Positions 43,939-49,635 of a DNA stretch of 49,635 bases are shown in pieces. The DNA is from an uncultured Bacillota bacterium. GTDB lineage: Bacteria > Bacillota_I > Bacilli_A > RFN20 > CAG-288. The translations under genes and the position numbers were made by a program. Position 1 is the stretch's first letter, and each line of letters begins with the position of its first letter. The stretch is taken from assembly GCA_949282275.1 (NCBI GenBank), contig CASDOO010000028.1, positions 1 through 49,635 of the forward strand, in the 5' to 3' direction. The notes beneath the pieces are model-generated. The model worked only from the letters and a program-made list of their open reading frames with translations, was not told the DNA's origin and did no database searches.

Positions 43939-44267
43939 GATGAAACAATTTTATAACCAAAAAAAAGACAAAGGCTGTTTCATGTCGTATTGGAGTATTC
44001 GCAAGTCAGGGATCATTGGCCATTCTGAAGAAAGATCGATCTCGGCTTTCCACCAATCGCTGGCAAATCCTGGGATGGTTTTGGGCAGGCTATTTTCCTT
44101 AGGATGGACAATGACAGAGGAAGGTATATGCCTAGGAACAATGGCTATGCGTTGTTATCATTCAATCAAGTGCCTAGGAAAAACGAAAAATATTTTGTTC
44201 ATCTTCGACTTTATTATGTTCGCGTGCGTGTGCGAGGGTTGTGCATGAAAGGGCTTTTTCGTTTTGC
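43939..44267. other. Intergenic region upstream of the second GH3 gene
   Basis: No gene seen. A 103-codon open frame from 43937 has no ribosome binding site, includes the pyrG terminator's T-run and resembles no family. An imperfect symmetric element TGAAAGGGCTTTTT at 44246-44259 is reminiscent of a cre site but lacks the central CG. Confidence 0.4.
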
Positions 44268-44296
44268 TTGCATTTTTTCTTCTTTCCCCCTATAGT
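44268..44296 (+). promoter_or_regulatory. Promoter of the second GH3 gene
   Basis: TTGCAT, 17-bp spacer (pyrimidine-rich) and TATAGT. The start codon is 33 nt downstream, after AGGAGGTC. Confidence 0.5.
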
Positions 44297-44328
44297 CATT
44301 TTAGAATTCTGAATCACAGGAGGTCATT

Positions 44329-47300
44329 ATGACTAGAAAACGCAGAATTTCCTCTCGTTCCTTCTTCACCCTGTCTGCGGCTGCGATTCTCTCTATCGCT
44401 TGTGCGGCTAGCACGCTGGCAAGCGCACCGGGGGGGGTCAATGTAGCCACAAATAGGCGTCTCGCCAATCAGCTCTATACTTCTGACTATTCTTCTAAGC
44501 AGGAGGCTATGGAGGCTGGACTTGCCATCAACGAGCAAATCGCTGAAGAGGGCATGGTCCTTCTGAAGAACGAGAACAACACCCTTCCGTTGACGACACG
44601 TAAAGGAAGCGAAGCGACAAGAGTCACGCTTTTCGGCTATGCTTCCTACGCACCGCAAGGCGGCGCAGAGGGCGGAGGCGACAGCTCTGCCGGTGCCGTC
44701 CATTTGACGTCCGACATTTATTCCAGCCTTCGCGATGCCGGTTATGTCACAAACCCGGTCATCCGCAACTTCTATGAAGAGAAGGCTGCCGCTTCCGAGA
44801 CCGCTCCGACCGATTTCACCACGGTCGATGATCTCATCAAGGACACGAATGTCAAGGGATCCTACAACAGCTATGGCGATGCTGCCATCGTCGTCTTCTC
44901 CACGGGCAATACCGCCGACACGAACATCAAGCACAAGTATCAGCTCGACAGCAAGCAGACGGCCCTCCTTACGCATGTCAAGGCCAACTTCGACAAGGTC
45001 ATCGTCCTCATCAACAACTCCGTTCCCGTCGAGCTCGGCGCCCTCAAGGATGATGCCGGTGTCGATGCCATCCTTGTCGTCGGACAGCCTGGCGACAACG
45101 GTTTCGATGCCGTCGGAAAGATCCTCAACGGCGAAGTCAACCCCAGCGGCCGTCTTGTCGACACCTATGCTACGGATTTGACCAGCGCTCCGTCCTACAA
45201 CAACTATTCCGCCGGTGTCAAGAAGGGTGATCCCAGCACACCGGATCTCACCGGTGGTTCCGGTGACTATCTGAAGTACATTGTCGACGGAAAGGAAGTT
45301 AATACATACATCTCCGTCTACGAGGAAGGCATCTATGTCGGCTATCGCTATTACGAGACCGTCGCTGCCGTTGATGGAAACGACACGTGGTACGACGAGG
45401 CCGTTGCCTATCCTTTCGGCTATGGACTTAGCTATACCAACTTCGCCTATGAAATCACGCCTGTCACGACCGCGGATACGGAAATCGAGGCGGCGGATTC
45501 TCTTGCCTTCGATGTCAAGGTCACAAACGAGGGAACGAGAGCCGGCAAGGATGTTGTCCAGCTCTATTATTCCGCTCCTTATACGGCCGGCGGAATTGAG
45601 AAGTCCTCTATTGCCCTTGGCGACTTCACAAAGACGGATCTTCTCCAGCCGGGCGAAAGCCAGACGCTCCGTGTCACTGTCGATGTCCGTGACATGGCCA
45701 GCTACGACTACAAGACCGCCAAGACCTATGTCCTTGACAGTGGCGCTTACACCCTCTCCATCCGTACCGATGTCCACGCCGATCCTGAAGCGTCCTTCAC
45801 CTATACCGTTGCCGAGAAGGAACTTGTCAACAAGAGCCGTTCCGGAACGGATGTCACCAACCGCTTCGACGACATGAACAAGTGGATGGACGACAACGAT
45901 GAGAACCTCAGTCGCGAGGACTTCAAGGGCAAGAATGCCGAGCAGAGAAAGCAGCTCACCACCAAGCCGACCGATGCGGAAAGAACCCTGACCGCCAAGG
46001 AGTACGAGGCCTGGAATGCCGATATCGATTCCGCCGAGGAAGATGCCGGAAAGCCGTGGTCCATCCCTGCCGAGACCAAGGTCAACTATGCCGATCCTGC
46101 GACCCGTCCTGCCAAGGCCGAAGTCACGCTCGATCAGCTTATCGGCAAGGACTACGATGATCCTCTCTGGGACAAACTCATCAGCCAGCTGACGCTTGAG
46201 GAACTGACGAACCTCATCAACAATGGTGGCTTCCGCACCATCTCCCTCGACTACATCGGCAAGCCCTATTCCATGGATACGGACGGCCCTAAGGGCTGGA
46301 CCGGAAACGGAACGGCCGGCAGCAAGCTCAATGCCTATGCCGCCGAGCCTGTCGTCGCTTCCACCTGGAACAAGGAACTTGCCTATGAGATGGGTCGCAA
46401 CGTTGCCGATCAGGGTCTCTGGGGAAGCAGCGACCGTACCGATCAGGATGCCGGCGGAAAGATTTCTGCCTACACCGGTTGGTATGCCCCTGCCATGAAT
46501 ACCCATAGGTCTCCCTTCGACGGACGTTATACCGAATACTATTCCGAAGATCCCGTCCTCGCCGGCATGATGGCTGCCAATGCCTCCCTCGGCGCCAAGA
46601 GCAAGGGTGCCTATGTCTTCATCAAACACTTCGCCCTCCACGATGACGGTGCTGGTGTCGCTGGTTCCTATGATCCTGCGACCGGTTCGTATGCCATCTC
46701 CGGCTATCGCGGCTCCAAGGAGAAGGAATCCGGACTTTCCGTCTGGGCCAACGAGCAGGCGATGCGTGAAATCTACCTCAAGCCCTTCCAGATGGCCGTC
46801 GAGATCGGTGGTGCCACCGCTGCCATGTCCGCCTTCAACAGATTCGGAACGACCTGGGCCGGCGGAAGCTATGCCCTCCTTACGGAAGTCCTCCGCAACG
46901 AGTGGGGATTCCGCGGATTCGTCGTCACCGATATCTCCATCTACGGCTTCCTGAACGTCGACCAGATGATCCGTGCCGGTGGCGATGCCGTCCTCAACTC
47001 CGGCGGTTCGCTCACCCTCGGCGGAACCGAATACACCCGTTCCAACCCGACTACCCAGATCTACTACATGCAGCAGGCCGCCCATAACATTCTCTACACC
47101 GTCGCCAACTCCAATGCCATGCAGATTCCTTATGGCGCTTCCGTCTACTACATGGCTCCCGAGACGCCTCTTGCCGAAGCTGTCGTCAATACCGCCTACA
47201 CGGGCGACATCTCCTCTGCCGAACTCAACACGCAGCACAATTATGTCGATCCTTCCTCCATCACCTATGCCGTCACCAACGGTGCTCTTCCTGCCGGTTT

Positions 47301-47670
47301 GACGCTTGCCGCCGATGGAACCATCTCCGGTACGCCGACCGCTTCCGGAACCTACACCTTCACCGTCACCGCTTCCGTCGAGGGCTATGCCTCTGCCGAA
47401 AGAACCTTCACCATCCAGGTCAAGGAAGCTCCGGCGACGGACTATGGCGATGACATCGATGGCATCAAGGGCGATGTCGACGGCGTCAAGGGCGACGTCA
47501 CCGAAATCCAAGGCGATGTTACCGACATCAACGGAAAGCTCGATGATCTCACCAGCAAGGTCGATGCCCTCCCTGGACAGGGTCTTGCCATCGGTGCCCT
47601 CATCGTCGGCATCCTCGGCATTCTCGCCGGCGGTGCTGCCATCTTCCTCCACTTCTTCAAGAAGAACTAA
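44329..47670 (+). CDS. Anchored GH3 glycosidase with Ig-like domain and coiled stalk
   Basis: Beta-glycosidase-like enzyme of 1113 residues. After an N-terminal signal/anchor (12-33): GH3 C-domain (about 60-370), FnIII-like domain (about 385-500), GH3 barrel domain (about 600-930), a He_PIG-type Ig domain (about 945-1030, AGLTLAADGTISGTPTASG), a six-heptad stalk (1041-1082, for example GDVDGVK) and a C-terminal TM (1084-1108) with a KKN tail. Catalytic residues: D652 (TDGPKG), K766-H767, nucleophile D868 in FVVTDIS; HRSPFDGRYTEYYSED is kept. Domain order is reversed as in the first GH3 copy. A G8 tract at 44430-44437 covers codons 34-37. Sugar specificity unknown. Followed after 33 nt by the CBM lipoprotein. 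Confidence 0.9.
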   Translation: MTRKRRISSRSFFTLSAAAILSIACAASTLASAPGGVNVATNRRLANQLYTSDYSSKQEAMEAGLAINEQIAEEGMVLLKNENNTLPLTTRKGSEATRVTLFGYASYAPQGGAEGGGDSSAGAVHLTSDIYSSLRDAGYVTNPVIRNFYEEKAAASETAPTDFTTVDDLIKDTNVKGSYNSYGDAAIVVFSTGNTADTNIKHKYQLDSKQTALLTHVKANFDKVIVLINNSVPVELGALKDDAGVDAILVVGQPGDNGFDAVGKILNGEVNPSGRLVDTYATDLTSAPSYNNYSAGVKKGDPSTPDLTGGSGDYLKYIVDGKEVNTYISVYEEGIYVGYRYYETVAAVDGNDTWYDEAVAYPFGYGLSYTNFAYEITPVTTADTEIEAADSLAFDVKVTNEGTRAGKDVVQLYYSAPYTAGGIEKSSIALGDFTKTDLLQPGESQTLRVTVDVRDMASYDYKTAKTYVLDSGAYTLSIRTDVHADPEASFTYTVAEKELVNKSRSGTDVTNRFDDMNKWMDDNDENLSREDFKGKNAEQRKQLTTKPTDAERTLTAKEYEAWNADIDSAEEDAGKPWSIPAETKVNYADPATRPAKAEVTLDQLIGKDYDDPLWDKLISQLTLEELTNLINNGGFRTISLDYIGKPYSMDTDGPKGWTGNGTAGSKLNAYAAEPVVASTWNKELAYEMGRNVADQGLWGSSDRTDQDAGGKISAYTGWYAPAMNTHRSPFDGRYTEYYSEDPVLAGMMAANASLGAKSKGAYVFIKHFALHDDGAGVAGSYDPATGSYAISGYRGSKEKESGLSVWANEQAMREIYLKPFQMAVEIGGATAAMSAFNRFGTTWAGGSYALLTEVLRNEWGFRGFVVTDISIYGFLNVDQMIRAGGDAVLNSGGSLTLGGTEYTRSNPTTQIYYMQQAAHNILYTVANSNAMQIPYGASVYYMAPETPLAEAVVNTAYTGDISSAELNTQHNYVDPSSITYAVTNGALPAGLTLAADGTISGTPTASGTYTFTVTASVEGYASAERTFTIQVKEAPATDYGDDIDGIKGDVDGVKGDVTEIQGDVTDINGKLDDLTSKVDALPGQGLAIGALIVGILGILAGGAAIFLHFFKKN
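44430..44437 (+). repeat. G8 homopolymer inside the second GH3 coding region
   Basis: A run of eight G codes for P34-G35-G36-V37 just after the signal sequence. Adding one G leads to TAG seven codons on; losing one G leads to TAG within three codons after the tract. Confidence 0.85.
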
Positions 47671-47703
47671 CATTCCATAACAATCAAAAAGAAAGCGAAC
47701 GAA

Positions 47704-48396
47704 ATGAAAAACCTGATTAAAGCAAGTCTCTTTGGCCTCTTGGGATTGGCCTTCTTCCTCCCGTCTTGCAGCAATGGCGGCGGAAGCTCGACGACGACAA
47801 CCGCGAAGCCCACGACCGAAAAGCCCTCCGTCACGGATACGACCCCGACTCCGGATACCACTCCGGAGCCGGGTCCCGGCGGCAGTACGACCTATACCTT
47901 CGAGGCGGAGTACACGGATGTCTCCACCCTCGTCGGTGGCGGAATCTCCGGTTCTGCCATTGGCATCAACATGATCCTTCAGTCCGGCAATGCCTCCAAT
48001 GGCTGGTATGTCGGCTACACCCACAAGAAGGGTCTCTCCTTGACCTTCGAGATCACTTCTTCTGTTGCTGCCAAGGCGGACCTGAAGCTTCTTCTTGGAA
48101 CGGAGCTTGGCCCCATGGAGCTCACGCCGACGGCCTATGAGATTACCGTCAACGGAACGGATCTCAACTACACGAAGTTCTCCGTCCGTGCCAATTCCTC
48201 CCAGATCGGTACCGATTTCCGCGAATACGCCATCACTCCGCAAATCGATCTTGTCGAAGGCAAGAACACCCTTGTCTTCACCACGGGCGAGAACGAGTAC
48301 TGCAATGGTGGTCCTGGCGGTCCGCTCTTCGATGCCATCAAGCTGACGACGACATCGAGCCTCACGTGGGAACCTATCGAGGACAATATTGCCTAA
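47704..48396 (+). CDS. Lipoprotein with a CBM6/35-like carbohydrate-binding domain
   Basis: Lipoprotein of 230 residues. Lipobox FFLPSC (Cys22), a Gly/Ser/Thr-Pro linker to about residue 60, then one beta-sandwich domain starting TYTFEAEYTDVS and containing SNGWYVGYTHKKGLSLTF and a terminal GPLFDAIKL. EAE near the start and the FDAIKL ending are characteristic of the CBM6/35/36 clan. It has no catalytic domain. It lies between two anchored GH3 genes and could hold glycan near the enzymes; ligand unknown. Only a weak ribosome site (GAAAGCGA) is present. Terminator at 48427-48459. Confidence 0.8.
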   Translation: MKNLIKASLFGLLGLAFFLPSCSNGGGSSTTTTAKPTTEKPSVTDTTPTPDTTPEPGPGGSTTYTFEAEYTDVSTLVGGGISGSAIGINMILQSGNASNGWYVGYTHKKGLSLTFEITSSVAAKADLKLLLGTELGPMELTPTAYEITVNGTDLNYTKFSVRANSSQIGTDFREYAITPQIDLVEGKNTLVFTTGENEYCNGGPGGPLFDAIKLTTTSSLTWEPIEDNIA

Positions 48397-48426
48397 GGAG
48401 AATCAATTCCATTTCGTAAGCGCGAT

Positions 48427-48459
48427 TGCTGGCCGTGAAAGCGGCCAGCAGTCTTTTTT
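48427..48459 (+). terminator. Terminator after the CBM lipoprotein gene
   Basis: A perfect 9-bp stem TGCTGGCCG/CGGCCAGCA around TGAAAG, followed by GTCTTTTTT. The next GH3 gene starts 18 nt later, so any transcription from upstream needs read-through. Confidence 0.9.
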
Positions 48460-48477
48460 CGGAAGGGGATATCAAAA

Positions 48478-49635
48478 ATGAATGTCATGAAACGCCTATG
48501 GAAGAACAAGAAGACGCGGGTGTGGATGCTGACGTCCGCTCCGGTCCTTGTCCTTCTCCTGACGGTTTCCCTGGTGACGACCCAGGTTCCTCTTATCGAC
48601 GGAACCCTGGACATCGTCTTCGGCGGAGCCCGTCCGATCACGGCCGGCAACAAGGCCGTCTATGAAAAGCAGTATCAGACGAAGGCGGAAGCCCTCAAGG
48701 CTGCAAACGAGTTCAACATCAAGACTGTCGAGGAAGGCATCACCCTTCTCAAGAACGAGGACAAGACGCTTCCTCTTGCCGAGGGAAGCAAGGTCACCGT
48801 CTTCGGAAAGAACTCGGTCAATCTCGTCTATGGCGGCTCGGGTTCCTCCGGCGGAAACAACAGTGGCGAGAAGAACACCATCTACCAGTCCCTGGAATCC
48901 GCCGGTTTCTCGGTCAACCCGACGATGAAGTCCTTCTATGAGTCTTCCTCCTCCGGTTCCGGCCGTGCCGGCAATCCGGCGATGGGCTCCATCATCTATG
49001 GATTCTCTTCCGGCGAGACGCCCATTTCTTCCTATGGTTCCGCCCAAAGGGATTCCTACTCCCAGTATGGCGATGCGGCCATCGTCGTCATCTCCCGTAT
49101 CGGCGGCGAGGGTTTCGACCTCCCCAGGACGATGCGGAATGCTGCCACGGGTAGCGACAAGGTCGATGGCGCCCGGAATGCCGACGACCACTATCTCCAG
49201 CTCGACCAGAACGAGACGGACATGCTCAAGGAAGCCTGCGACAACTTCGACAAAGTCGTTGTCGTCCTGAACACCTCCGCCCCGATGGAACTGGGATTCC
49301 TCGACGATCCTGAGCATTATGCCTACAACGAGAAGATCAAGGCCTGCCTGTGGATGGGACTTCCCGGAAACAGCGGCGTCATGGCCCTTGGAAAGGTCCT
49401 TGATGGCGAGGTCAACCCCAGCGGCCATACGACGGATACCTATGCCAGGAACTTCAAGGATGCGCCTTCCTATCTCAACTTCGGAAACAACAACGTTGCC
49501 GAAGGAAACGGCTATCTCCTGGATCAGACCGGCGAGGGCACGGGTTCTTACTTCGTCGACTACGAGGAAGGCATCTACGTCGGCTATCGCTACTACGAGA
49601 CGAGAGGACATACCGATGGCGAGGAATGGTACAAG
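48478..49635 (+). CDS. Third membrane-anchored GH3 glycosidase (partial)
   Basis: N-terminal 386 residues of a GH3 protein; the frame is still open at the window edge. Basic N-terminus and TM (about 16-40), then the GH3 C-domain placed first: EEGITLLKNEDKTLPL, VVVVLNTSAPMELGF, GLPGNSGVMALGKVLDGEVNPSGHTTDTYA and EEGIYVGYRYYET, as in the other two copies. The catalytic barrel with the nucleophile lies beyond the window, so activity cannot be judged. Start ATG after GGAAGGGG. It follows a terminator by 18 nt and may have a promoter embedded there or be expressed by read-through. Confidence 0.88.
   Translation, partial: MNVMKRLWKNKKTRVWMLTSAPVLVLLLTVSLVTTQVPLIDGTLDIVFGGARPITAGNKAVYEKQYQTKAEALKAANEFNIKTVEEGITLLKNEDKTLPLAEGSKVTVFGKNSVNLVYGGSGSSGGNNSGEKNTIYQSLESAGFSVNPTMKSFYESSSSGSGRAGNPAMGSIIYGFSSGETPISSYGSAQRDSYSQYGDAAIVVISRIGGEGFDLPRTMRNAATGSDKVDGARNADDHYLQLDQNETDMLKEACDNFDKVVVVLNTSAPMELGFLDDPEHYAYNEKIKACLWMGLPGNSGVMALGKVLDGEVNPSGHTTDTYARNFKDAPSYLNFGNNNVAEGNGYLLDQTGEGTGSYFVDYEEGIYVGYRYYETRGHTDGEEWYK

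Noticed and set aside
43937..44248. 103-codon frame after pyrG
   Set aside because: Begins in the pyrG terminator's T-run, no ribosome site, no recognisable features.
44246..44259. cre site upstream of the second GH3
   Set aside because: The required central CG is GG and the last two bases do not fit.
44314..48243. 1309-codon frame antisense to the second GH3 gene and the CBM lipoprotein
   Set aside because: Mirrors sense codon bias, spans two real genes and an intergenic gap, no motif or ribosome site.
1..49635. CRISPR array, tRNA/rRNA genes, transposase or phage genes
   Set aside because: Looked for direct repeats with regular spacers, cloverleaf-like segments and typical motifs on both strands; none seen.

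Overview
The window looks like a chromosomal segment of an uncultured, gut-type Bacilli relative (RFN20/RF39 or Erysipelotrichales-like Firmicutes). This placement is inferred from Gram-positive gene neighbourhoods (dnaX-ybaB-recR-tmk-holB-ricT-rsmI; plsX-rnc-ftsY-ylxM-ffh; rpsP-khpA-rimM-trmD), strong AGGAGG-type ribosome binding sites, sigma-A-like promoters, and many lipoproteins with a lipobox Cys followed by Ser/Thr tracts. TAA, TAG and TGA are all used as stops, so this is ordinary code 11. I found no rRNA, tRNA, CRISPR array, transposase or phage gene.

Region 1 (1-11,295) is a surface lipoprotein island. One operon on the minus strand runs from 8995 to 456: a degenerate M6-type pseudo-protease, three paralogous exported proteins, then, after a hairpin, an intact M6-type zinc metalloprotease lipoprotein. 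A divergent lipoprotein gene with Ig-like domains (9163-11235) shares the upstream region, which carries a cre-like site. Region 2 (11,345-13,393) is the rpsP-khpA-rimM-trmD operon with a near-consensus promoter and a terminator; rplS is absent. Region 3 (13,634-19,078) holds a GNAT acetyltransferase, a 1012-residue VanZ-like membrane protein whose extracellular loop is expanded into about 850 residues of Ig-like domains, and a lipoprotein made of four degenerate repeats.

Region 4 (19,442-27,400) is a minus-strand housekeeping run: rpmE, then a DtxR-family regulator, recG, plsX, rnc, ftsY, a small membrane protein, ylxM and ffh, many with ATGA overlaps. Region 5 (27,454-34,963) has a small zinc-ribbon protein, a HAD-like hydrolase, a membrane-anchored GH3 glycosidase with a coupled small membrane protein, and a cytoplasmic GH2 glycosidase. 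Region 6 (35,210-41,579) is the dnaX-ybaB-recR-tmk-holB-ricT-rsmI operon. Region 7 (41,847-43,938) is a CBS-domain gene plus pyrG. Region 8 (44,268-end) is a second glycan locus: a membrane-anchored GH3 with a coiled-coil-like stalk, a lipoprotein with a CBM6/35-like domain, and a third GH3 cut by the window edge.

Taken together, the accessory part is dominated by the cell surface: GH3 enzymes with the glycosidase domains in reversed order and tethered to the membrane, a tethered carbohydrate-binding lipoprotein, a protease/pseudo-protease lipoprotein operon, and candidate switches (two G8 tracts at GH3 genes, cre-like sites). All functional statements come from reading motifs and gene order; no database search was possible.
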